A stretch of DNA of 64,000 nucleotides. Source: Albibacterium sp963696875. GTDB taxonomy: Bacteria > Bacteroidota > Bacteroidia > Sphingobacteriales > Sphingobacteriaceae. Position numbers and translations under genes: made by a program. The stretch spans positions 434,001 through 498,000 of the forward strand of contig CAVOLQ010000002.1 in assembly GCA_963696875.1 (NCBI GenBank), given 5' to 3'. Shown here one piece after another: positions 25,751 through 33,992 of the stretch; the stretch's first letter is position 1; each line of letters starts with the position of its first letter. Below the pieces are notes generated by a model. The model worked only from the letters and a program-made list of their open reading frames with translations, was not told the DNA's origin and made no database searches.

Positions 25751-26761
25751 TTAATTCTGATGAATAAGTTTAGATGAGAACTCATAACGCCTTGCGGCTA
25801 ATGAGTTCTTACTTTCTATCAGTTCAAAAAGAATTTCCGCGGCTTTGGTGGCTTGGTCTCCTGGGAATTGTTCAATAGAAGCCATCAAAGGATTTTCAAT
25901 ATAATTCCAGATGGGGTAATTAGCGAAACTGATAAAGAATACGTCTTGGTTGATTACTAATCCACGCTCTCTAGCTGTCTTCATTACATCTAGAGCTACA
26001 TAATCATTAAAACAAATTATTGCTGATGGACGCTTAGGAAGGGATAGCAATTTCTGCATAGCTTCAATATTTCCTTCTTGAGATAAGTCAGTATGAAGAA
26101 TATAGTCTGAATTCTCTTGTATCGAATGCTTTGCCAAACCCTTTAAAAATCCATCTTCTCTCTCTTTACTAGCCAATAGGTCTTCAGGCCCATTTATAAA
26201 AGCGATTTGTTTGTGTTCGCAAGAAACAAAAGTATCAACTGCCTCTATCATCCCGCTTTCCAATTCACAAACAATAGCGTTGATGTCCGGTACATCAGGT
26301 ACACAATCGAAGAAAACAATTGGAATGTTTGCTTTTCTGAAAATTTCAAGAAAGGAAAAGTCGGTTGTATTTTTCCCTAAAGAAACAATAATTCCATCAA
26401 TCCGATGGTTTTTCATAGTTTCCAAAATGCGGTATTCACGATTAGGGTCGTCCATAGACTGGCCCAAAATCACGTTATATGAACGAGAATTAGCAATATC
26501 TTCTATTGAACTAATTGCGGTCGAAAAGAAAGCTTCAAGAAGACTAGGAAGCACAACGCCAATAGTGAAGGTTTTTCGTTGTTTAAAAAAGATAGCGGTG
26601 TTATTAGGTTCATAGTTTAGTTCCTCAGCTACCTTTTTTACCCTCATAGTCGTTACCAAGCCTATACTGGGATGATCTTTCAATGCTCGGGAAACAGTCG
26701 AAGTTGAAAGTTTTAGTCTTTTTGCTATTTCCTTTAAGGTCGCTGGTTTATTAGTTTTCAT
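25751..26761 (-). CDS. LacI-family transcriptional regulator
   Basis: A 336-residue repressor with an N-terminal helix-turn-helix (TLKEIAKRLKLSTSTVSRAL, residues 8-27) followed by the hinge region LNYEPNNTA and a periplasmic-binding-protein-like sensor domain (FTIGVVLPSL, RIDGIIVSLG, IAFINGPEDL, PSAIICFNDYVALDVM). The first ATG at 26800 would add 13 residues, but MKTNKPATLKEIAK at 26761 fits the family. It is convergent with the GH109-like gene, eight bases away, and probably binds the two operators in that gene's promoter. The inducer is likely an amino sugar, by context only. Confidence 0.85.
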   Translation of the reverse strand: MKTNKPATLKEIAKRLKLSTSTVSRALKDHPSIGLVTTMRVKKVAEELNYEPNNTAIFFKQRKTFTIGVVLPSLLEAFFSTAISSIEDIANSRSYNVILGQSMDDPNREYRILETMKNHRIDGIIVSLGKNTTDFSFLEIFRKANIPIVFFDCVPDVPDINAIVCELESGMIEAVDTFVSCEHKQIAFINGPEDLLASKEREDGFLKGLAKHSIQENSDYILHTDLSQEGNIEAMQKLLSLPKRPSAIICFNDYVALDVMKTARERGLVINQDVFFISFANYPIWNYIENPLMASIEQFPGDQATKAAEILFELIESKNSLAARRYEFSSKLIHQN

Positions 26762-26812
26762 TGATTCTATGATTCTGCCTACTAATATAGGAAAAAACAT
26801 ATTAAATCGCTA

Positions 26813-28255
26813 TCAATTGGCTAATTTCACCCTTTTCTTTAAATTAAACATGTCGTGATTGCCCTTTTTATCCAATTTCACGTTGATGCTACGCATCTTA
26901 TCTACTGAAATTGCAGGTTTTATTCCAGATTGGAGTGACATTACCTGTGCAAATTTTCCATTCTCTGAATAATACAATGCTTGTTTTAACATTCCCTCTT
27001 CCGGATTTCCCCAGTTTTTGCTTACATCATCTCTGACATTTATATCTACAGGCATTCCATTGAAATAGTCACCAAAGCCAACATTGTTTTTTGTCTGGAA
27101 CGAAACGGCATAAAGATCTACTTTCAATATTTCCCATGGGAAAAAACCGACAGGTTTTCCATAAGTATGGCTCTCTCCTATCAGTTTAGTATCTATAAAG
27201 GGATCTAAATTATTTATTAAAAGTTCACTTGCCGAGGCTGTACTTCCAGCCGTTACTAGAAAGTAAATTCTGTTTAAGCTCAAACCATTCGTTTTCTGAA
27301 AATATACGGGTGTAAAGAAAAAATCTTTCCACCCATCTGCTTCCATCTTTTTATTAACTGTATAACTATACATTAGTTGACTATTTGCCGCGACAGGGAC
27401 CAACATATTTGAGAGGTACTCTGCTGTTATTACAGCTCCCCCGCCATTATACCGCAAGTCTACTATTAATTCTGAAATTCCTTGGCTTTCAAAGTCGGAA
27501 AGTATTTGATTTAAATCATTTTTAACATAAGTATCTCCTGTCGAGCTTTCTGTAGATACAAAAGATTCAAACACAAAATATCCTACTTTCTTCGCTCCTA
27601 TTGTAAAAATTTGATTGTAAAGTATGGGTTTTATCTGAAAATTAGCTCTTAATAATTGTACATCTACCAAAGAGCCTAATTCATTCTTTAATTTTAAATT
27701 TATGGAAGGTGCATTTAATGCTTTATCCAAAAAAACAAAATTGTCTGCATTAAAGGAGGCTAAATCTAAATTTTTATTACCATTAATTTCTAATATCTGC
27801 CATCCTCTTTTAATACCAGCATTATCAGCAGGAGAATTTGGATAGACTAATTTAATAAATAATTCTGTCTCGTTATTATAACGAACGTCAAAACCAAAAC
27901 TGCCAGATATTCCTTCCTGAATAGATTCATTCACCGCTCCTGTACGATCTAAAAAACTAAAACGATCTAATAGCTTACCATTAGGGTCTTTAGCATAAAG
28001 CTTCAATGCCTCCAAAACCTCCTCTGCAGTTTTATAATTTTCTGGTTTAAATGTTCCAAAAACAGGCAATTGATCTTGCCACAAATAGAAATAATCGGTA
28101 TAATAATATACGGAGTCTTTCAGGATATCCTCCGCTGTTATTGTTCGCTCTGGTTTCTCTAAGGGGGTTATCGGACTTTCCTTTCGACAGGAAAACAACA
28201 GAATAGAAGACAATAAAAATAAAGCAACTAGACTGTTTAAAGTAATTTTATTCAT
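26813..28255 (-). CDS. S41-family peptidase lipoprotein
   Basis: A 480-residue C-terminal-processing-type serine protease. The signal peptide ends in a lipobox, LLFSC with Cys23, so the protein is lipid-anchored in the envelope. A PDZ-like domain (SPADNAGIKRGWQILEING) precedes the S41 domain, with LIVDLRYNGGG and the catalytic Ser in TAGSTASASELL around residue 340. Natural substrates are unknown. The ATG follows the restored stop of the HAD-like gene by three bases, so it belongs to the lolD-headed operon. Confidence 0.85.
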   Translation of the reverse strand: MNKITLNSLVALFLLSSILLFSCRKESPITPLEKPERTITAEDILKDSVYYYTDYFYLWQDQLPVFGTFKPENYKTAEEVLEALKLYAKDPNGKLLDRFSFLDRTGAVNESIQEGISGSFGFDVRYNNETELFIKLVYPNSPADNAGIKRGWQILEINGNKNLDLASFNADNFVFLDKALNAPSINLKLKNELGSLVDVQLLRANFQIKPILYNQIFTIGAKKVGYFVFESFVSTESSTGDTYVKNDLNQILSDFESQGISELIVDLRYNGGGAVITAEYLSNMLVPVAANSQLMYSYTVNKKMEADGWKDFFFTPVYFQKTNGLSLNRIYFLVTAGSTASASELLINNLDPFIDTKLIGESHTYGKPVGFFPWEILKVDLYAVSFQTKNNVGFGDYFNGMPVDINVRDDVSKNWGNPEEGMLKQALYYSENGKFAQVMSLQSGIKPAISVDKMRSINVKLDKKGNHDMFNLKKRVKLAN

Positions 28256-28258
28256 GAT

Positions 28259-28877
28259 TTATCTTAAAAAGAAATTTGCATTCATGTGTTCAATTCCCAT
28301 ACTTACACTTGGTTGCTCTTCTTCATTAAACACACTTAATTAACAATACTTCTTTTGTAGGGATATTGTTTTCTCTAAGAATATAGATAATTGGATCAAG
28401 CTCTGACTTTAATACAATTTCATCACTAAAATAAACCTTAATGAATTGATCCAATCCACTCCATTCCAACTGCTTAACTTTATTAAGCTGCATTAAAGGA
28501 TTACCTTTGGTTAAAATAAAAATTGACTTCTTCTCGCCAATTAAAAAAGTAAGTAAACTTAGCATTTCCTTATATAATAACAGCTTTAGCGGCAATTTTG
28601 CATTGACATGTAAGCTGTTGAAGCTCTCTTTGTGCTTTATATCAATAGCAAATCTTTCTGAAGCTTTCTCGAAAACATCCTCCTCCCCCTCTTTTAAGTA
28701 CGTTTGTTTAAGAAACTCAGCAAGTTCACTTGCTGCTGGCTTCTGCTCTGCATATTCAAGCAGATTAGCGAAAAGATAGTAAACTTGTAAGACATAATCC
28801 TGTTTCGGGAAAAGAACGTCATCAAGTTCAAAGATAAATGCGCTTTTTGTAGGGTCTATATCATTAGAGGTCAACAT
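28259..28877 (-). pseudogene. HAD-like pseudophosphatase gene with a C-terminal frameshift
   Basis: The first 183 codons (to 28326) encode a HAD-like protein. At residues 14-24, FIFELDDVLFP has Glu17 where active HAD phosphatases have the nucleophilic Asp. ILTKGNP supplies the motif II Thr. The frame stops at 28326, but the next frame continues without a break with VFNEEEQPSVSMG and ends at 28259, three bases before the S41 start. A one-base deletion near 28336-28340 therefore best explains the stop. The restored C-terminus lacks the motif IV acidic pair, so the protein is probably a non-enzymatic HAD fold even when intact. Confidence 0.7.
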
Positions 28878-28925
28878 GGTATTTAGATGGCTTATTAAGG
28901 AAATGGTTTAATGGCACAGAAAAAC

Positions 28926-29390
28926 TTATTCAGGCTTATTCAAGCAACATAATATTAATTCTCCTTGATCACCGACTTTAAAAACACCGGAAATACCAGA
29001 TTTATCGTAAACAGATTGCTTTATAATTATTTCAACGCAGTTAGCTCGAGTCGGATTTATAAGTCTGGGAATATTGTCTAAAACAACAACTTTCGGCACT
29101 AAAATAGTGATACCATACTCCTCAAACAATGCGTTGTTTTTTGCTAATGGCATAAGTTCTTCTTCGTTTAAAGGCAATAATTTAGTAATCGAATGATCAA
29201 GGCATACTTTAAGTATCTCATGAACAAAGGACGCTTTCTCTGGTGAAGGGATAGGGATATATCTCCCAGATTTAATAAAAGGAGCAGGTATTGGTCTTGA
29301 ATCACCAAAAAAAAGATCCTCTTCTGGAAAGAGTTTAGCCACTCGTTGTGAAAAAGCGGAAGTTCCGGAAGTAATTAATGTTCTCTCCAT
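28926..29390 (-). CDS. Pre-ATP-grasp-like protein of unknown function
   Basis: A 154-residue cytoplasmic protein beginning MERTLITSGTSAFSQRVAKL, like the N-terminal pre-ATP-grasp fold of carbamoyl-phosphate-synthase-type ligases. LLPLNEEELMPLA supports this, but the ATP-grasp catalytic domain that should follow is absent. It lies between lolD (7 bases upstream) and the HAD-like gene (48 bases downstream) on the same strand, so the products may work together. I do not recognise a defined function. Confidence 0.6.
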   Translation of the reverse strand: MERTLITSGTSAFSQRVAKLFPEEDLFFGDSRPIPAPFIKSGRYIPIPSPEKASFVHEILKVCLDHSITKLLPLNEEELMPLAKNNALFEEYGITILVPKVVVLDNIPRLINPTRANCVEIIIKQSVYDKSGISGVFKVGDQGELILCCLNKPE

Positions 29391-29397
29391 AACTAAA

Positions 29398-30057
29398 TTA
29401 TTGATCTTGTTGTATCATCCCATCTTTCATTCTGATCTTTCTATCAGCAATGCCTGCTAGGGTTTCATTGTGCGTTACGATAACAAAGGTTTGATTAAGC
29501 CTTTCACGTAGGTCAATAAAAAGTTGATTTAATGCTGATGCATTTTCTGAATCTAAATTTCCGGAAGGCTCATCGGCTAAAATAATAGCAGGATCATTAA
29601 TTAATGCTCTGGCTACTGCTACCCGTTGTTGTTCACCACCTGAAAGTTCGGAAGGCTTATGATCTATACGGTGTGATAAATCGAGCATTTCTAATAAGGA
29701 CATTGCCTTTTGTTCACTCTCCTTTTTCCCTTTCTTTGCAATCAACGCAGGAATACACACATTTTCTAGAGCAGTAAATTCAGGAAGTAAATGATGAAAT
29801 TGGAAGATGAAGCCAATATTCTTATTTCTAAACGCACTTAAATTATTTTGCGAAAGTTTAAATAGGTTTGTGTCATTTATATGGACAGAACCTTGATCAG
29901 GCATGGATAAAGAGCCTATAATATGCAATAGGGTACTTTTTCCCGCACCTGACGGGCCTACAATACTAATAATCTCTCCCTTTTTTACGCTTAAGTCTAC
30001 TCCTTTTAATATTTGAAGCTTTCCGAAAGATTTTGTTATTCCTTTTGCAATTAACAT
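29398..30057 (-). CDS. lolD: LolD-like ABC transporter ATPase
   Basis: ATPase subunit resembling LolD, which powers release of lipoproteins from the inner membrane with LolC/E. GPSGAGKSTLLH is Walker A, LSGGEQQRVAVARAL the signature and IILADEPSGNLDS Walker B. FIFQFHHLLPEFTALENV is the LolD/MacB-type Q-loop region. The frame allows an ATG at 30090, but MLIAKGITKSFGKLQ at 30057 is the family start, for 219 residues. No membrane subunit gene is nearby. TATCTTCG just before the ATG suggests a near-leaderless mRNA. Confidence 0.82.
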   Translation of the reverse strand: MLIAKGITKSFGKLQILKGVDLSVKKGEIISIVGPSGAGKSTLLHIIGSLSMPDQGSVHINDTNLFKLSQNNLSAFRNKNIGFIFQFHHLLPEFTALENVCIPALIAKKGKKESEQKAMSLLEMLDLSHRIDHKPSELSGGEQQRVAVARALINDPAIILADEPSGNLDSENASALNQLFIDLRERLNQTFVIVTHNETLAGIADRKIRMKDGMIQQDQ

Positions 30058-30190
30058 GGCACGAAGATAATAATTTTGAAATGGATTCACGACGATTAAA
30101 AAGGTATAAAATATTCGTTATATAGATTTATACAGCCTAAACGTTGTCAAATCGAATTATAAATGTTACTTTTACGCAAATTTTTAAGCA

Positions 30191-31382
30191 ATGAACATTC
30201 ACGAATATCAAGGTAAATCCATATTAAAAAGTTTCGGTGTACGCATTCAGGAAGGCATTGTTGCCAACACTCCCGAAGAAGCTGTTGAAGCTGCAAAAAA
30301 ACTTAAGGAAGATTATAATTCAGATTGGGTTGTTATTAAAGCTCAAATACATGCAGGTGGACGCGGAAAAGGCGGAGGTGTTAAACTAGCTAAAAACCTA
30401 GATGAAGTTAAGCAAAGAGCAACCGACATCATCGGCATGCAATTGGTTACTCCTCAAACCGGTGCTGAGGGAAAACAAGTAAACAAAGTACTGGTTGCTC
30501 AGGATGTTTATTATCCTGGTGAAAGCGAAACCAAAGAATTTTATGTAAGCGTTTTACTAGATCGCGCAAAGAGGCCGCAACATTATTATGTATTCTACCG
30601 AAGGCGGAATGGATATTGAAGAAGTAGCAGAAAAAACTCCAGAATTAATTTTTAAAGAAGAAATTGATCCTAAAGTGGGATTACAAGGATTTCAAGCACG
30701 AAAAATTGCCTTTAACCTTGGCTTAAGCGGAAATGCTTTTAAAGAAATGGTTAAATTTATTGCTGCTTTATATAAAGCTTACGATGGAACCGATTCTTCA
30801 ATGTTTGAAATTAACCCGGTTTTAAAAACATCTGACAATAAGATTTTAGCGGTAGATGCTAAAGTGGATTTGGATGATAATGCATTATACCGTCATAAAG
30901 ATTATGCGGCAATGCGTGATTTAACAGAAGAAGATCCAACTGAAGTAGAAGCGGGAAAATCAAATCTTAATTATGTTAAACTTGACGGAAACGTTGGCTG
31001 TATGGTTAATGGTGCTGGTTTAGCAATGGCAACAATGGATATCATCAAAATTGCCGGTGGTGAACCTGCTAACTTCCTCGACGTTGGTGGTACTGCAAAT
31101 GCAGAAACCGTTAAAGCCGGTTTTAACATCATTCTTTCAGATCCAAATGTAAAAGCAATTTTAATTAATATCTTTGGTGGTATTGTTCGTTGTGACCGTG
31201 TGGCACAAGGAGTTATTGATGCTTATAAAGAAATTGGAAATATTCCGGTTCCAATTATTGTTCGCTTACAAGGAACAAATGCTGAAGAAGCTAAAAAACT
31301 AATCGACGAATCTGGTTTAGAAGTTTTCTCGGCAATTCTATTAAAAGAAGCAGCTGATTTAGTAACGAAAGTACTTATTTAG
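30191..31382 (+). pseudogene. sucC: Succinyl-CoA ligase beta subunit with one frameshift
   Basis: SucC with SucD makes succinyl-CoA ligase of the TCA cycle. The N-terminal ATP-grasp part (MNIHEYQGKSILKSFGV, VIKAQIHAGGRGKGGG) runs to about 30570. The frame then shifts by one base and continues NIIMYSTEGGMDIEEVAEKT to the normal end, with FEINPV and NIFGGIVRCD. A single extra base in GCAAAGAGGCCGC restores 397 residues close to the family sequence. Because this is a central-metabolism gene and the rest is highly conserved, sequencing error is likely. A terminator follows; sucD is not adjacent. Confidence 0.85.
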
Positions 31383-31416
31383 AATCTAGGCTTAAGACTT
31401 TCTAATCTCTATAGAG

Positions 31417-31450
31417 ACAAATAAACCTCCATTAATGGGGGTTTATTTGT
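31417..31450 (+). terminator. Intrinsic terminator after sucC
   Basis: ACAAATAAACC and GGTTTATTTGT close a stem extended by CC/GG, with a loop of 6-7 bases. It lies 34 bases after the sucC stop. Confidence 0.7.
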
Positions 31451-31486
31451 TCTTAGCAAAATTAAAGACAAATTATCTCACAGAAA

Positions 31487-32932
31487 ATGAACCATACACG
31501 AATAAAAAAACTTTTGAAAAGTACTGATTTTGGTACGGAAGTAACTGCCAAAGGATGGATAAGGACTTTTAGGAACAATCAATTTTTAGCTATAAATGAC
31601 GGTTCGTGCCTGGGAAATCTTCAAGTTGTGGTGGATTATCAAAACTTGGATGAAAGTATTATAAAAAAACTGCATACAGGCGCTGCGGTCTCAGCAACAG
31701 GAATCCTGACTGAATCGCAAGGAAAAGGTCAAGCAGTGGAACTGAAGGCTTATAAATTAGAAATATTAGGGGAAAGCGACCCGGAACACTATCCTTTGCA
31801 ACCAAAAAAACACAGCTTAGAGTTCTTACGAGAAATAGCACATCTACGCTTTCGCACCAATACCTTCAATGCTATTTTTAAAGTGAGAAATGCGTTGTCA
31901 TTCGCCATACATCAATTCTTTAATGAGCAAGATTTCGTGTACATGCACACACCCATTATTACTGGATCGGATGCTGAGGGTGCAGGCGAAATGTTCAGAG
32001 TAACAACGTTGGATTTAAAAAACGTTCCGCTCAAAGAAGATGGAAAAGTGGACTTCAAAAAAGATTTCTTTGGAAAAAGCACCAATTTAACGGTTTCTGG
32101 TCAACTAGAAGGCGAGTTAGCTGCTATGGCTTTAGGTAATATCTATACCTTTGGTCCTACCTTCCGTGCTGAAAATTCGAATACTACGCGCCATTTAGCC
32201 GAGTTTTGGATGATCGAACCAGAAATGGCTTTTTATGATATCCATGATAATATGGATTTAGCAGAACAGCTATTGAAATATGTTATCCAATATGCTCTAG
32301 ATAATTGCCCTGACGAAATTGAGTTCCTGAAGCAACGTCTGCTTGAAGAAGAGAAACAGAAGCCACAAAGCGAACGTTCAGAATTCAATCTTATGGAGAA
32401 GTTAGACTTTTGTGTGAACAATGAATTTGTACGCATTACTTACACCGAAGCCATAGATATTTTAAAACGCTCCAAACCAAATCAGAAGAAACAGTTCAAA
32501 TATTTGGTTGATGAATGGGGAGTAGATTTGCAATCTGAGCATGAGCGCTTTCTTGTAGAAAAGCATTTCAAGAAACCGGTTATCGTTACAGATTATCCTG
32601 CGGATATTAAATCTTTTTATATGCGCGAAAATGAAGTGCAAGATAAAAACAAAAGAACGGTAGCTGCCATGGATATTCTTTTCCCAGGAATTGGAGAGAT
32701 TGTTGGTGGTTCTCAACGTGAAGAACGTTTAGATAAATTGGTCAACAGAATGAAAGAAATGAATATCCTGGCGGATGATATGGAATGGTTCTTAGATACA
32801 CGCCGCTTTGGTACAGCCCCGCATTCGGGATTCGGAGTAGGATTTGAGCGTTTAGTACTTTTTGTTACAGGCATGGGCAACATCCGAGACGTTATCCCTT
32901 TCCCTAGATTTCCCAAAAGCGCAGAATTTTAA
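31487..32932 (+). CDS. asnS: Asparaginyl-tRNA synthetase
   Basis: Class IIb aminoacyl-tRNA synthetase that charges tRNA-Asn. It has 481 residues. The N-terminal OB-fold anticodon-binding domain starts with VTAKGWIRTFRNN. In the catalytic domain, motif 2 shows FRAENSNTTRHLAEFWMIEP and motif 3 GFGVGFERLVLFVTGMGNIR. It is complete, has its own space upstream after the sucC terminator, and precedes the Sua5/YciO gene on the same strand. Confidence 0.96.
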   Translation: MNHTRIKKLLKSTDFGTEVTAKGWIRTFRNNQFLAINDGSCLGNLQVVVDYQNLDESIIKKLHTGAAVSATGILTESQGKGQAVELKAYKLEILGESDPEHYPLQPKKHSLEFLREIAHLRFRTNTFNAIFKVRNALSFAIHQFFNEQDFVYMHTPIITGSDAEGAGEMFRVTTLDLKNVPLKEDGKVDFKKDFFGKSTNLTVSGQLEGELAAMALGNIYTFGPTFRAENSNTTRHLAEFWMIEPEMAFYDIHDNMDLAEQLLKYVIQYALDNCPDEIEFLKQRLLEEEKQKPQSERSEFNLMEKLDFCVNNEFVRITYTEAIDILKRSKPNQKKQFKYLVDEWGVDLQSEHERFLVEKHFKKPVIVTDYPADIKSFYMRENEVQDKNKRTVAAMDILFPGIGEIVGGSQREERLDKLVNRMKEMNILADDMEWFLDTRRFGTAPHSGFGVGFERLVLFVTGMGNIRDVIPFPRFPKSAEF

Positions 32933-32976
32933 ATCAATTCCTTGATATTATTGTTTACACTTAAATGTATGATGCA

Positions 32977-33597
32977 ATGTTGATAAAAATATACGAGGAA
33001 AATCCAAATCCTAAGGCGATTGAGAAAGTAGTTGAAGTTTTAAAAAATGGTGGAGTAATTATCTATCCGACCGATACCATCTATGGTATCGGTTGTGACA
33101 TCACGAATCATAAAGCCATTGAACGTGTATGTGAAATTCGAGGTATTAAAACGGATAAAGCTAATTTATCGTTTATTTGCAATGACCTTACCTCAATTGC
33201 ACAATACACGAAACCACTAAATACTGCTACCTTTAGGCTATTAAAGCGTTCGCTCCCTGGCCCTTTTACCTTTATTTTCAATGCAAGCGGACAAGTGCCT
33301 AAGCTCTTAAGCACAAAGAAAAAAACTGTGGGAATCAGGATTCCGGATAATAATATTGCAAGGGAAATTGTTGCTCAATTGGGTAATCCTATTATCACGA
33401 CTTCCATTCGGGATGAGGATGAGATTATAGAATACTCTACTGATCCTGAATTAATTTACGAAAAATACAATGAATTGGTGGACATCGTCATTGATGGAGG
33501 TTACGGAGAAAATATCCCTTCCACGATTGTTGATTGCACAACCGGTGAATTTGAAATCCTCAGACAAGGAAAGGGAATTATTGAAGAATATATTTAA
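32977..33597 (+). CDS. Sua5/YciO/YrdC-family protein
   Basis: YrdC-fold protein related to threonylcarbamoyl-AMP synthases, which start t6A37 formation in tRNA. GGVIIYPTDTIYGIGCD is the signature near residue 28, followed by LPGPFTFIFNA, VGIRIPDNN and the C-terminal IPSTIVDCTTGEFEILRQG. At 206 residues it lacks the extra Sua5 domain and resembles the YciO/TsaC-like group, so true t6A activity is plausible but unproven. An ATG at 32965 would add four residues; MLIKIYEENPNP at 32977 looks like the family start. Confidence 0.85.
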   Translation: MLIKIYEENPNPKAIEKVVEVLKNGGVIIYPTDTIYGIGCDITNHKAIERVCEIRGIKTDKANLSFICNDLTSIAQYTKPLNTATFRLLKRSLPGPFTFIFNASGQVPKLLSTKKKTVGIRIPDNNIAREIVAQLGNPIITTSIRDEDEIIEYSTDPELIYEKYNELVDIVIDGGYGENIPSTIVDCTTGEFEILRQGKGIIEEYI

Positions 33598-33992
33598 AAT
33601 TATCCCCATCAATTCTTTTGTCAAAATGTCTGGGTCGTCTCTCCAAGAAAAATTTTTGTCGTTCCCTACTCCTTTAGTTAGCGAATAATCTCCTTTATCC
33701 CTCCCTTCCTTTTCTAGCACAATGCTCAGTGATAAACCTATTGATAACACAATTCTTACCAATAAATTAACAACTAGCCTCTACTTATAACACTTAATTA
33801 AATACATTTTATTTTTCATTCAGTAAAATAAAATATGTAATAAATTTGTTATTATAAATATCTTGTGTAGATTTATCTCAGATTACAGGTTAATCGCATA
33901 TTTATAAACCTTAAAGCCCGATAAATATGATATAAATAATACATCCTCAAAAATCATTTTTCTTTTAATTTTCTAACTTTTTCCTAAAAAAC
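33598..33992. other. Intergenic region before the SusC-like gene
   Basis: 395 bases without a convincing gene. It contains the -7 candidate listed separately at 33841-33848 and a very AT-rich stretch. No sigma factor, anti-sigma or hybrid two-component gene is found here or immediately upstream, although SusC/D loci often have one. Confidence 0.5.
33841..33848 (+). promoter_or_regulatory. Candidate -7 promoter element of the susC/susD pair
   Basis: TAAATTTG fits TAnnTTTG and implies a leader of about 140 bases. The -33 element is not convincing. Confidence 0.4.

Noticed and set aside
33451..33762. 103-codon minus-strand frame over the end of the Sua5/YciO gene
   Set aside because: Antisense shadow of a conserved coding region, with no motif.
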